From positions 37,534 to 101,533 of the forward strand of contig CAZJOM010000004.1 in assembly GCA_964547645.1 (NCBI GenBank): 64,000 nucleotides of DNA. The letters are read 5' to 3'. The notes under the pieces are model-generated. The model had not been told where the DNA came from and did not search any database. It worked only from the letters and a program-made list of their open reading frames with translations. The DNA is from SZUA-430 sp964547645. Lineage in GTDB: Bacteria > Pseudomonadota > Alphaproteobacteria > Micropepsales > Micropepsaceae. Shown here one piece after another: positions 50,913 to 59,383 of the stretch; the first letter of the stretch is position 1; each line of letters begins with the position of its first letter. The position numbers were made by a program, and so were the translations under genes.

Positions 50913-51635
50913 ATGCGCCCCTCAGGCCGCCGTCCCGACCAGCTGCGCGAAGTGTCGCTGGAACCAGGCGTTGCCGCCCATGCCGAAGGCTCGTGCCTGG
51001 TGAAATTCGGCCGCACGCACGTCTTCTGCACGGCCTCGCTCGAAAACACGGTACCGCCATTCCTGAAAGGCACCGGCAAAGGCTGGGTGACAGCCGAATA
51101 CGGCATGCTCCCCCGCGCCACCGGCGATCGCATGCGCCGCGAAGCCGCCCAAGGAAAGCAGTCCGGTCGCACGCTTGAGATTCAGCGCCTGATCGGCCGC
51201 GCGCTGCGCGCAGTGACCGACATGCGTGGCTTCGGCGAACGCCAGATCATCATCGATTGCGATGTGATCCAAGCCGACGGCGGCACCCGTACCGCGGCCA
51301 TCACCGGGGGATTCGTTGCCCTCCATAAATGCTTCGAGATGATGAAGCGCGATCAACTGATCAAAGCGATCCCACTCAAGGAACACGTCGCCGCCATCTC
51401 CTGCGGCATCCACAATGACGCCTGCGTCCTCGACCTAGATTACGACGAAGACTCAAGCGCCGGCACCGACGCGAACTTCGTCATGACCGGCACCGGCGCG
51501 ATCGTTGAAGTGCAAGGCACGGCGGAGGGCGAACCCTTCAGCGAAGCCTCGTTCCTCGAGCTCATGCGTCTGGCGAAAGCCGGCATTGCCCAGCTGGTGG
51601 AGATGCAAAAAGAAGCGATCAACCGCAAAGCATGA
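50913..51635 (+). CDS. rph: Ribonuclease PH
   Basis: 240 residues. Phosphate-dependent exonuclease that trims tRNA 3' ends. MRPSGRRPDQLR, the GWVTAEYGMLPRAT strand, GRTLEIQRLIGRALR and VDCDVIQADGGTRTA-type segment (here DCDVIQADGGTRT) are all present. AAGGAAC precedes the ATG. The 3' end overlaps rdgB by 4 bp. The order hrcA-grpE divergent from rph-rdgB-hemW is conserved in Alphaproteobacteria. Confidence 0.96.
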   Translation: MRPSGRRPDQLREVSLEPGVAAHAEGSCLVKFGRTHVFCTASLENTVPPFLKGTGKGWVTAEYGMLPRATGDRMRREAAQGKQSGRTLEIQRLIGRALRAVTDMRGFGERQIIIDCDVIQADGGTRTAAITGGFVALHKCFEMMKRDQLIKAIPLKEHVAAISCGIHNDACVLDLDYDEDSSAGTDANFVMTGTGAIVEVQGTAEGEPFSEASFLELMRLAKAGIAQLVEMQKEAINRKA

Positions 51636-52375
51636 CCCGTCGCCTCATCGAACGCCGCCTCGTCGTCGCGAGCCACAATCCCGGCAAGGTGCGTGAGATC
51701 GCCGATCTCATCGCACCCTTCGACATCGACGCGATTTCCGCGGCGGCGCTTGGCCTCGCTGAGCCGGAAGAACCCGAGCCCACCTTTACCGGCAATGCGC
51801 TCATTAAGGCGCACGCCGCCGCAAAGGCAGCGAACCTCCCCGCGCTCTCCGATGATTCCGGCCTCTGCGTGGACGCGCTCGGCGGCGATCCCGGCGTCCT
51901 CTCCGCGCGCTGGGCCGGCCCGACCAAAGACTTCGCGCTCGCCATGCGCAAAGTGCACGAGCGCCTCGCTCTTTTGCCTAGCGCTTCCCCCCTTGAGGAG
52001 GAAGCTGGCACGCCGCTTCGCGGCGTGACTGATGGGGGGAAGTCACGCGCCGACCGCCCCCCATCCGTCTCGCCGCCTTCGGCGTCGATCCACCTTCCCC
52101 CTCAAGGGGGGAAGGACTTGTCTCAACTCTGGTCAGCTTACTTCGTCTGCGCGCTCGCCATCGCTTGGCCCGACGGCCACGCCGAAGTCTTCGAGGGCAA
52201 AGTGCACGGTCACCTCGTCTGGCCCGCGCGCGGCACCAGGGGCTTCGGCTACGACCCGATCTTCGTCCCCGCAGGCCATGACATCACATTCGGTGAGATG
52301 GACCCGGCAATGAAACACGCCATGTCACACCGCGCCCGCGCCTTCGCGAAGTTCGTGGAGGCGTGCCTTGCGTGA
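51632..52375 (+). CDS. rdgB: XTP/dITP pyrophosphatase with in-frame palindromic insertion
   Basis: 247 residues against about 200 for the family. N-terminal SHNPGKVREI and TFTGNALIKAHAAAKAANLPALSDDSGL (seen as two pieces) and C-terminal GFGYDPIFVPAGHDITFGEMDP, MSHRARAF are intact. Between about residues 115 and 164 an extra stretch rich in Pro, Ser and Gly (for example GTPLRGVTDGGKSRAD and ASIHLPPQGGK) is encoded by the palindromic element at 51984-52114. The family core resumes at AYFVCALAIAWPDGHAEV. The enzyme removes non-canonical ITP/XTP. Whether the longer protein is active cannot be told. Confidence 0.9.
   Translation: MTRRLIERRLVVASHNPGKVREIADLIAPFDIDAISAAALGLAEPEEPEPTFTGNALIKAHAAAKAANLPALSDDSGLCVDALGGDPGVLSARWAGPTKDFALAMRKVHERLALLPSASPLEEEAGTPLRGVTDGGKSRADRPPSVSPPSASIHLPPQGGKDLSQLWSAYFVCALAIAWPDGHAEVFEGKVHGHLVWPARGTRGFGYDPIFVPAGHDITFGEMDPAMKHAMSHRARAFAKFVEACLA
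51984..52114. repeat. Palindromic element inserted in rdgB
   Basis: 131 bp with perfect 14-bp terminal inverted repeats: CTTCCCCCCTTGAG (51984-51997) and CTCAAGGGGGGAAG (52101-52114). Internally there are further hairpins: CGCCGCTTCGCGGCG, GTGACT...AGTCAC, and GATGGGGGG paired with CCCCCCATC. The whole can fold as a branched hairpin. It is read through in the rdgB frame without a stop. Confidence 0.9.
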
Positions 52376-53504
52376 CACGGGCTTTGCCCTCTACGCCCAC
52401 TGGCCGTTCTGCCTCTCGAAGTGCCCATACTGCGACTTCAACAGCCACGTCCGCACCAAGATCGACGACGAAGCTTGGGCCACGGCGCTGCTGCGCGAGA
52501 TGCAAACGATCGCGGCGCGCCTCACGTCACGCCGCCCGCTGCAATCGATCTTTTTCGGCGGCGGTACACCATCGCTCATGCCAGGCCGAACCGTCGCCCA
52601 AGTCCTGCAAACCGCAGAACAACTCTTCGGCTTCGCGCCAAACATCGAAATCACCCTCGAAGCCAATCCAACGAGCGTCGATGCCGCCCGCTTCCGCGAC
52701 TACCGCGCCGCCGGCGTGAACCGCGTCTCGTTGGGCGTGCAAGCGCTGAATGACGAAGACTTGAAAGCGCTCGGCCGCCTGCACACCGTCGACGAAGCCA
52801 TGCGCGCCGTCGCCCTCGCGCAAGAGACCTTCCCGCGCGCCTCGTTCGATTTGATCTACGCCCGCCCGCGCCAAACACCGGAAGCGTGGGGCGCAGAACT
52901 CAACCGCGCGCTAGCCCAAGGCTGCACGCACTACTCGCTCTACCAACTGACCTTCGAAGAAGGCACGCCGTTCCACGCCGCGCTCCAGCGCGGCACAATG
53001 AAGGAACTCGATCCCGACACAGCAGCGGCACTCTACGAACAAACCCAAGCGCGCATGAACGCGGCCGGCATGCCCGCCTACGAAGTCTCGAACCACGCCA
53101 AACCCGGCGAGGAGTCCCGCCACAATCTCGTCTACTGGCGTTACGGCGACTACGTCGGCATCGGACCCGGCGCGCACGGCCGCCTAACGATAGACGGCAC
53201 AAAGTTCGCAACCTCAACCGAACGCCAACCCGAAGCCTGGCTCAAATCCGTGAACACAAACGGCCACGGCCTAGACCGCTGGGAAACCGTGACGAGAGAA
53301 GAGCAGGGCACCGAGGCGCTCTTGATGGGCCTGCGCCTAACCGAAGGGATCGACCGCACCCAAATCGAACGCGACCTAGGCCGCCCCCTCAACACAGCGA
53401 AGCTCGAAGCGCAAAACCTCATCACGCAACAGCACGGCCGCCTCCACGCCACCGCGCAAGGCCGGATGGTGCTGAACAGTGTGCTGAAGCAGTTGGTGGC
53501 CTAA
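52368..53504 (+). CDS. hemW: Haem chaperone HemW (radical SAM)
   Basis: 378 residues. Radical-SAM motif Cys15-x3-Cys19-x2-Cys22 in YAHWPFCLSKCPYCDFNSHV; FGGGTPSLM; HNLVYWRYGDYVGIGPGAHG. These mark HemW (former HemN-like YggW), a haem chaperone, rather than coproporphyrinogen oxidase. The start is probably TTG 52368, overlapping rdgB by 8 bp. It converges on the LpoA-like gene with a 4-bp overlap. Confidence 0.94.
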   Translation: MRDTGFALYAHWPFCLSKCPYCDFNSHVRTKIDDEAWATALLREMQTIAARLTSRRPLQSIFFGGGTPSLMPGRTVAQVLQTAEQLFGFAPNIEITLEANPTSVDAARFRDYRAAGVNRVSLGVQALNDEDLKALGRLHTVDEAMRAVALAQETFPRASFDLIYARPRQTPEAWGAELNRALAQGCTHYSLYQLTFEEGTPFHAALQRGTMKELDPDTAAALYEQTQARMNAAGMPAYEVSNHAKPGEESRHNLVYWRYGDYVGIGPGAHGRLTIDGTKFATSTERQPEAWLKSVNTNGHGLDRWETVTREEQGTEALLMGLRLTEGIDRTQIERDLGRPLNTAKLEAQNLITQQHGRLHATAQGRMVLNSVLKQLVA

Positions 53505-54745
53505 AACCCCTGGCTCTGGAAAGTCGACGCCGCCGGGCTGATCACCGATTGTACGCCGTTGCCGACTTCCATGACTGCGAGGCCGCGCTCGGTCATGCCG
53601 TCGGAGCGGAAGCGGAAGATGCCGTCGATCCCGGCAAAGCCGTTCGGGTCGGCAATCGAGTTGCGCGTATAGCGCCGCCCCGGCGTGCCACCCGCCAACG
53701 TCGCCGACAGCGCCACCGCGTCATAGGCGAGCGACGCGATCCGCGGTGGCCGGCCGCCATAGAGCTGCTGATAGCGCGTGCTGAAATTCGTCCGCTGCTC
53801 TTGCGGCGGGACCGCGTACCATCCGCCGGTGAGCGACGCTTCGCGCGCCACGGCCGGATCGTCCCAGAGCCCGGTACCCAACAGCTTGACCTTGCCGGTA
53901 TCGACCTTGTTGACCGTGAGCACGGAGCCGAGCATCCGCAACATGGCACCACCTTCCGGCAGAAAGATCGTGTCAAAGTTGAGCTTCGAAATCTGCTTGA
54001 TCGCCGGATCAATCGCCTGAGGGTTCGGCTGATAAGTCTGAACGGCGACAACCTCGCGCCCGCTCTGCATCACCGTGTTGCGGAACGCCTCCTCAACGCG
54101 CGCGCCGTAGGGCGTTTGCGGCACCAGCGCTGCGAACTTCCCCCGGCCTTGAGCGGCGGCATACGAAATGATCCGGCTGACCTCTTGCTCCGGCAGGAAG
54201 CTAAGCAGGAACACGCCGTCGCCCGCGACCGTTCGGTCGGTGGAGAAGGCGATCACCGGCACGTTGCGCGCCCGCGCCACCGGCCCAACCGCCCGCACGT
54301 CGTTGGCTAGCAGCGGCCCCAAGATCAGTTCGGCGCCCTTATCGATCACGTCATTCGCGGCCGCGGCCGCCGACTCCGGCGTCGCCCCCGTATCGCGCGG
54401 CAGCAGCATCAGCGAGCGCGCGCCCATATCGAACATCGCCATTTGCGCCGCATCGAGCAGCGCTTGCGCCGTCGCCCGGATATCCTTCGAGCCATGCGAC
54501 AGCGGCAGCAAAATCCCGATCCGGACCTGCCCCGCGACCGGCACCGGCGGCTGCGGCTGCGTGTTCGGCGAGGGCACGATCGTCACCTGCTTCGGCGCTT
54601 CCGTGGTAACTGGTCGGGGCTTGTCCCCGAACAAGCCCATCCCCTCGCACCCCGAGAGCACGACCCCCATCGTCAGGAGCATGAGGATCGTCCAGAATGT
54701 CCGCGCAAGACGCGCTGAGCTTGTCGCTAGCAATTGCGGTGTCAC
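53501..54745 (-). CDS. Penicillin-binding protein activator, LpoA C-domain type
   Basis: 414 residues from GTG 54745 (ATG 54778 is an alternative). Lipobox VLSGC gives a lipoprotein anchored in the outer membrane. The rest is a type I periplasmic-binding fold (RIGILLPLSHGSKDIRATAQALLDAAQMAM; LILGPLLANDVRAVGPVARA), as in LpoA C-terminal domains. I chose GTG because AAGGGA lies 12 bases upstream. It sits divergently from rsmI-yraN, the same order as in E. coli, where LpoA activates PBP1A. Confidence 0.85.
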   Translation of the reverse strand: MTPQLLATSSARLARTFWTILMLLTMGVVLSGCEGMGLFGDKPRPVTTEAPKQVTIVPSPNTQPQPPVPVAGQVRIGILLPLSHGSKDIRATAQALLDAAQMAMFDMGARSLMLLPRDTGATPESAAAAANDVIDKGAELILGPLLANDVRAVGPVARARNVPVIAFSTDRTVAGDGVFLLSFLPEQEVSRIISYAAAQGRGKFAALVPQTPYGARVEEAFRNTVMQSGREVVAVQTYQPNPQAIDPAIKQISKLNFDTIFLPEGGAMLRMLGSVLTVNKVDTGKVKLLGTGLWDDPAVAREASLTGGWYAVPPQEQRTNFSTRYQQLYGGRPPRIASLAYDAVALSATLAGGTPGRRYTRNSIADPNGFAGIDGIFRFRSDGMTERGLAVMEVGNGVQSVISPAASTFQSQGF

Positions 54746-54776
54746 GGGCGTAGGTCCCTTCAAATCGGCAGAAAAC

Positions 54777-55673
54777 ATGGCAGCTGAAGGCGCTAAGACT
54801 AACGACCGGGCCCCACGAAGTAAATCCGAGGGACCATTATCCCCAGGGCTGTACTTGGTCGCGACCCCGATTGGAAATGCCAGCGACATCACATTACGCG
54901 CGCTTCATGTCTTGCAAGCGGCAGACGTCGTTTTCGCCGAAGACACCCGCGTCACGGCGAAGCTGCTCGCGATCCATGGCATCGCCCGCCCGTTGCACTC
55001 CTACCGCGAGCACAACGCCGATCACGCGGAAAAGGCGATCCTGCGCGAGCTGGAAAAGAACCGCGCCGTCGCCCTAGTCAGCGACGCCGGCACGCCGCTC
55101 GTCTCCGACCCGGGCGAACGCCTTGTCGAATCGGTCGCAGCCCAAGGCTTCGCCGTCTTTCCGATCCCCGGCGCCTCCGCCGTGCTGGCAGCGCTGACCG
55201 CATCGGGTCTCGCCACCGACCGCTTTTTCTTTGCAGGCTTCCTCCCGGCAAAAGAGAACGACCGTCGCCGCGCGATTCGCGAACTCGAAACCGTCCCTGC
55301 AACGCTGATCTTCTTCGAAGCGCCAAGCCGTATCGCCGACGCGCTCGCCGATCTCGCAACCCTGCTCGGCAACCGCCAGGCCGCCGTCGCGCGCGAACTC
55401 ACGAAAGTTTACGAGGAGATCAAGCGCGCCCCGCTGAGCGAACTCGCACAGCTGTTTGACGGCGAAATCAAAGGCGAAATCGTCATCGTCGTCGAAGGCC
55501 CGCCAGCCGGAACCGCGACCGCCAACGTCGAAACGCTCGACGATCGCTTGGCGCAGGAGCTGAAAAACCACCCCGTCAAAGACGCCGCCGCCATCGTCGC
55601 GGCCGCGCTTGGCCTGCCGCGTCGCACGGTCTATGCCCGCGCCCTCGAATTGAAAAAGGCTGAGGAAAAATGA
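54777..55673 (+). CDS. rsmI: 16S rRNA (cytidine1402-2'-O)-methyltransferase
   Basis: 298 residues. LYLVATPIGNASDITLRAL, FAEDTRV, RPLHSYREHN, LVSDAGTPLVSDPGERLV and FFAGFLPAKENDRR are RsmI motifs of the tetrapyrrole-methylase fold. It methylates C1402 of 16S rRNA. ATG 54777 overlaps the palindrome CATG that also contains an alternative LpoA start. The gene overlaps yraN by 4 bp. Confidence 0.95.
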   Translation: MAAEGAKTNDRAPRSKSEGPLSPGLYLVATPIGNASDITLRALHVLQAADVVFAEDTRVTAKLLAIHGIARPLHSYREHNADHAEKAILRELEKNRAVALVSDAGTPLVSDPGERLVESVAAQGFAVFPIPGASAVLAALTASGLATDRFFFAGFLPAKENDRRRAIRELETVPATLIFFEAPSRIADALADLATLLGNRQAAVARELTKVYEEIKRAPLSELAQLFDGEIKGEIVIVVEGPPAGTATANVETLDDRLAQELKNHPVKDAAAIVAAALGLPRRTVYARALELKKAEEK

Positions 55674-56041
55674 GGCTCGAACGCGAGAAAGCGCGCGCCC
55701 GCGGCACCGCCGCCGAATGGGTTGCAACCGCGCTTCTCGCCGCGAAGGGCTACCGCATTTTGGCGCGGCAATTTCGCGCTCATGGCGGCGAGCTTGATAT
55801 TGTCGCCCTCTCGCCGTTCTGGACCTCACGAACAATCGTCTTTGTCGAGGTCCGCGCGCGAGGCACAGTCCAAGACGCGGTCGAATCGGTCGGCGCCGAA
55901 AAACGCCGGCGGGTCGAAACCGCAGCCGCGCAATTTTGCGCGCGCAAGCCAAAGTTGAAAAAACTTCCGCATCGCTTCGATCTTGTGCTTCTGGCGCCGG
56001 GACGGTGGCCGCACCACATGGTCGATGCGTGGAGGCAGTAA
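55670..56041 (+). CDS. YraN/UPF0102 family protein
   Basis: 123 residues. Restriction-endonuclease-like fold: RGTAAEWVATALLAAKGY, GGELDIVALSP and TIVFVEVRAR. The usual catalytic Lys of EVKAR is an Arg here, so nuclease activity is doubtful. Coupled by ATGA to rsmI, as is common across Proteobacteria. Function unknown. Confidence 0.9.
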   Translation: MRLEREKARARGTAAEWVATALLAAKGYRILARQFRAHGGELDIVALSPFWTSRTIVFVEVRARGTVQDAVESVGAEKRRRVETAAAQFCARKPKLKKLPHRFDLVLLAPGRWPHHMVDAWRQ

Positions 56042-56059
56042 GTAAAAGGAGTCCCCCGA

Positions 56060-56680
56060 ATGTTCCGCCCCATTCTCGTCATCGCCGCCGCCCTGTCGCT
56101 CAGCGCCTGCGTCGGTCTCTCGCTCAACACGCAAGAACGCCCGTTCGGCAAAGCGCTCGACGACTTCAATGCGCAAACCGAACTGAACGCCCGCCTGCTC
56201 GGCGAAAGCCCGTCGCTCTACGCGAACGTGAACACCACCATCATCGAAGGCCGCGTGCATCTCTCGGGCACCGTGCCGACCAGCGAGCAGCGCCTGACCG
56301 CCAGCCGCCTCGCTTGGGAAACCCCGCACGTGGTCGAGGTCGTCAACGACATCGAAGTCACCGAAGACACCGGCCTCGTCGATGTCGCAAGAGACCGCTG
56401 GATCAGCACCCAGGTCCGCACGCGCATCCTGACCGACGGCGCGATCAGGGACGTGAACTACACGATCGACACCCAAAATCGCGTCGTCTACGTGCTGGGT
56501 ATCGCGCAAGACCAGACCGAGCTCGATCGCGTGTTGGCACATGCCCGATCGGTACCGGAGGCCCGTCGCGTTGTGAACTACGCTCTGCTAAAGGATGACC
56601 CGCGCCGGTCGTTCGAGCCGCCCGGCTACACCGAAGACGACACCACGACGACACCTCCGCCGGAGCCGGTACAGAACTAA
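56060..56680 (+). CDS. BON-domain lipoprotein, DolP-like
   Basis: 206 residues. Lipobox LSAC (Cys17), then two BON domains (about 50-110 and 115-180; VHLSGTVPTSEQRLTASRLAW in part, and VVYVLGIAQDQTELDRV). The end is Thr/Pro-rich. DolP-like proteins sit in the outer membrane and support its integrity. AAAGGAGT precedes the start. The gene follows yraN after 18 bp; in E. coli diaA lies between yraN and dolP, here it is missing. Confidence 0.85.
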   Translation: MFRPILVIAAALSLSACVGLSLNTQERPFGKALDDFNAQTELNARLLGESPSLYANVNTTIIEGRVHLSGTVPTSEQRLTASRLAWETPHVVEVVNDIEVTEDTGLVDVARDRWISTQVRTRILTDGAIRDVNYTIDTQNRVVYVLGIAQDQTELDRVLAHARSVPEARRVVNYALLKDDPRRSFEPPGYTEDDTTTTPPPEPVQN

Positions 56681-57517
56681 ATGGTGGCAGAGCCAACGGA
56701 CCGCATCTTGGAAGCGCTCCACGCGGTGGGGCAGGCCGAAGACGCGGCGATTCCGTTGGCCGACACAGCCTTGCGTTTGGCAGCGCTCGATCACATCGGC
56801 ATCGACCTCGCGCCCTATCGCGACCACCTGACCCAAGTGGCGGAGCAAGCGCGCGACAGCATGGCCTCGCTCCGCCGCGGCATGTCGGAGCTTGAAGCCG
56901 CAGCCCGGGTCCTCGCCGACACGATCGGCGTGCGCCACGGCTACATGGGCGACAGCGCGACCTTTGACGATCCGCAGAACGCCGACCTCATCCGCGTCAT
57001 CGATCGCAAGCGCGGCCTGCCGGTCTCGCTCGGCATCGTCTACATCGACATCGCCCATCGGCTCGAGATCCCGGCCTGCGGCTTGAACACGCCGGGCCAC
57101 TTTCTGCTCGCGCTCGGTCAGGGCGAACACGCCCGTATCATCGATCCGTTCAACGGCGGTGTGATTCTCTCGGCCGAAGAGTTGCGCCCCTGGCCGCAAG
57201 TGCCGGAAAGCGAAGCCCCCGACTACGGCCCCGTCGGGAGACGCGACGTGTTGCTCCGGCTCCTGAACAACATCCACTCCCGCGCGCTCGCCAGCCAGGA
57301 CAAAGTCCGTACCCTGACGATTGTCGAACGCATGGTCCTCATCGCCCCGCGCCACCCCGACCTCTGGCTCGAACTATCGAAGGCTTGCGAAGCCGTAGAC
57401 AAAATGAACGGCGCCATCCGCGCCGCGCAAAACTGCATCGCCCTCGCCGGCGACCAAAGCCCCCTCGGCCGTCAAGCCGCCTTCGTCCTCCAAGGTCTCA
57501 AGCGCCGTGTGAATTAG
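56681..57517 (+). CDS. SirB1-family transglutaminase-like protein
   Basis: 278 residues. SirB1 domain with RGLPVSLGIVYIDIAHRLEI and PACGLNTPGHFLLAL (the Cys and His of a transglutaminase-like site), followed by a C-terminal TPR-like tail with NIHSRALASQ and LVLIAPRHPDLWLELSKA. Function unknown. Its ATG comes directly after the BON-gene stop. Confidence 0.87.
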   Translation: MVAEPTDRILEALHAVGQAEDAAIPLADTALRLAALDHIGIDLAPYRDHLTQVAEQARDSMASLRRGMSELEAAARVLADTIGVRHGYMGDSATFDDPQNADLIRVIDRKRGLPVSLGIVYIDIAHRLEIPACGLNTPGHFLLALGQGEHARIIDPFNGGVILSAEELRPWPQVPESEAPDYGPVGRRDVLLRLLNNIHSRALASQDKVRTLTIVERMVLIAPRHPDLWLELSKACEAVDKMNGAIRAAQNCIALAGDQSPLGRQAAFVLQGLKRRVN

Positions 57518-57684
57518 CAGGCGCGAGGGAATCGCAAACCAGCGAGTTCTCCCCACACGCGAACCATCGCGCCAAATTTGCTGCATTCGCGCCACACTTG
57601 GGCACCTTGGTTACTTGCGTCGCGCATGACGCGGTGCACACGGCGTGCGTTGCGCTACTCTCAAAACCTTGCTGTGGGGGCAGC

Positions 57685-58299
57685 ATGGAACTGGCATCGC
57701 TCATCGAACCTTTTGAAAAAGCGCTCGACGACCCGAGCTATTGGCAACCGGCCACGATCTGGCTGCCGCAGAGCCCGGAATCGTGGATCGTGACAGTCGT
57801 CCCGCTGGCGCTGACGCTGGCGGCGATCCTCGTTTGGCTCTTGACCAACAGCCCCGGCCGGTCCTTCAACGTCAATCTCAGGGACACGGTCGACACGAAC
57901 GACGATTGGAACATCGTCCGTATCCGCAGATCCACGGCGCAGAAATTTTGGAATGTCGACGCCAAGACCGGTTTGGTCGATGAGCCGATCCGCTTCGCCG
58001 TCAACGGTCGCGCCCAGACCGGCCGCCTGCTCGTCAACCAAGCCTATGATGAAGACGGGTTGGGCATGAGCCACCGCATGGCGGCGGCACTCGGCATCGT
58101 TATGCTCGACGAGTACGGCAAGCCGCTGCCCGGCCAAGTGGCCGAAGCCCACGTGCGCATCGCATTCCCCGCTTGGCGCCTCGACCTGCGCACCTGGCGC
58201 AACCCGAACCCGGATATCCGCCTGCAATGGAAGCTGGGTGCCGTCTTCCTGGTCGCGGGAATTCTGATTCCCAAAGCCCTCGCGTCGCTGGGTTTGTAA
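57685..58299 (+). CDS. Unknown membrane protein
   Basis: 204 residues. A first transmembrane helix (about 34-56), a soluble middle region (about 57-182), and a C-terminal helix (about 183-203). The middle reads like a small beta-rich domain (MLDEYGKPLPGQVAEAHVRI). No family recognised. ATG 57685 follows GGGGG; longer frames upstream overlap the preceding gene. The downstream gene, 49 bp on, encodes another membrane protein. Confidence 0.65.
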   Translation: MELASLIEPFEKALDDPSYWQPATIWLPQSPESWIVTVVPLALTLAAILVWLLTNSPGRSFNVNLRDTVDTNDDWNIVRIRRSTAQKFWNVDAKTGLVDEPIRFAVNGRAQTGRLLVNQAYDEDGLGMSHRMAAALGIVMLDEYGKPLPGQVAEAHVRIAFPAWRLDLRTWRNPNPDIRLQWKLGAVFLVAGILIPKALASLGL

Positions 58300-58348
58300 G
58301 GCGCCTCTTCCCGCTATAATGCCGCCGAGGCGAGAGCGTGAGGCAGCA

Positions 58349-58903
58349 ATGGGCGACGGATCCGCACCGATGTCACCGATGGAGTGGGTGCTGCTTGCGG
58401 CAGTCGGCGGCGTCGTCGGCAACGCCGCGTGGGTCGTGTGCGTGCTCATGTATCGCGGCCTGGCGAACGGCGCGCAGGCGGCGGCGGGACGTCTGACCAG
58501 CTATTTCAGCGCCCCCGTTACGAACCTCGTCGTCATGCCGCTCGTGATGCTGATCGGCGCCGCCTTCGTCGGCGCGTTCTTGCATTTGGCGTTGTTGCAG
58601 CAAGGCGTGGTGGGCGGCCTAGGCGCGCTTGCGGGCTACATCGTGCGCGGGTTCGGCGTGATCAAGCTGCCGGCGATCCCCATGATCGTCGATCTGATTT
58701 CCATCTGGGGCGCCTGGATCGTGGGCGCCGTCATTGCCGCCATGGGCCTCCTGATGCAGCGGGCCTCCCATGTGCTTGAGCGCATACCGCTCAGAACCCC
58801 GATCGTGCGCGCCATCCTTGCCGGCATTGCCGCGCTGACCGTCTCGATCGTCTTCACGCTCGTCGCTTGGCCCTACGTCGCCGGGTTGTTCGGCGCCGGT
58901 TAG
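58349..58903 (+). CDS. Unknown membrane protein with four helices
   Basis: 184 residues from ATG 58349. About four transmembrane helices (10-32, 52-85, 110-130, 150-180), many Gly/Ala/Val residues, no recognised domain. Likely co-transcribed with the preceding gene. The 3' end is 7 bp from the convergent next gene. Confidence 0.65.
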   Translation: MGDGSAPMSPMEWVLLAAVGGVVGNAAWVVCVLMYRGLANGAQAAAGRLTSYFSAPVTNLVVMPLVMLIGAAFVGAFLHLALLQQGVVGGLGALAGYIVRGFGVIKLPAIPMIVDLISIWGAWIVGAVIAAMGLLMQRASHVLERIPLRTPIVRAILAGIAALTVSIVFTLVAWPYVAGLFGAG

Positions 58904-58910
58904 GCCGCAG

Positions 58911-59372
58911 TTACGCCGCCAACCCAAACGTCCGCGCATAGACCGCGGGCTTCATGAACGCCAGATACTCGGCCTGCATCTCTTTCGTCAGCACCTCGAG
59001 CAAAAACGCGTTCTCGACCCAGAACTCGATCACATGAAAGCACCCGCCGCGATCGCAGACCCGCGCGCGCCAGCCTTCGCGCTTGGCAAGCGCCAGCACC
59101 TCAGCCTCGCTGAGCGGCGTCGCGATCGCAAAGTGGCAGGCGGAACTGCCGTTCGCAGCCGCGTTCGTGCGCGTGCCGACCTCGGCGTCGCCGATCACGT
59201 TCTCCTGCGTGTAGGGACACACCTCGATCTCCGTGCCCCGCTCGTCGCCCGCAAGCGCGATGAAGCTGTCGGGGAACGGCGGGAACGGAAACGCCACGCC
59301 GCGCCAAAGCTCGGCGATCACTTTCGCGACATGTTCCGGATTCCGAGCGGGCATCGACCCATGAAACATCAT
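58911..59372 (-). CDS. Unknown protein, perhaps VOC-like, downstream of tetR
   Basis: 153 residues from ATG 59372. It opens MMFHGSMPARNPEHVAKVIAEL, has PFPPFPDSFIALAGDERGTEIEV, HFAIATPLSEAEVLALAKREGWR, and an acidic EFWVENAFLLEVLT. The strand pattern is compatible with the vicinal oxygen chelate (glyoxalase) fold, but I am not certain. GAGGAG precedes the start. It lies 11 bp after tetR on the same strand, so it may be under its control. Confidence 0.65.
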   Translation of the reverse strand: MMFHGSMPARNPEHVAKVIAELWRGVAFPFPPFPDSFIALAGDERGTEIEVCPYTQENVIGDAEVGTRTNAAANGSSACHFAIATPLSEAEVLALAKREGWRARVCDRGGCFHVIEFWVENAFLLEVLTKEMQAEYLAFMKPAVYARTFGLAA

Positions 59373-59383
59373 GACACTTCTCC

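Noticed and set aside
54168..55673. Longer form of rsmI starting inside the LpoA-like gene
   Set aside because: The first 200 codons are antisense to the LpoA-like gene; the RsmI motifs begin after ATG 54777.
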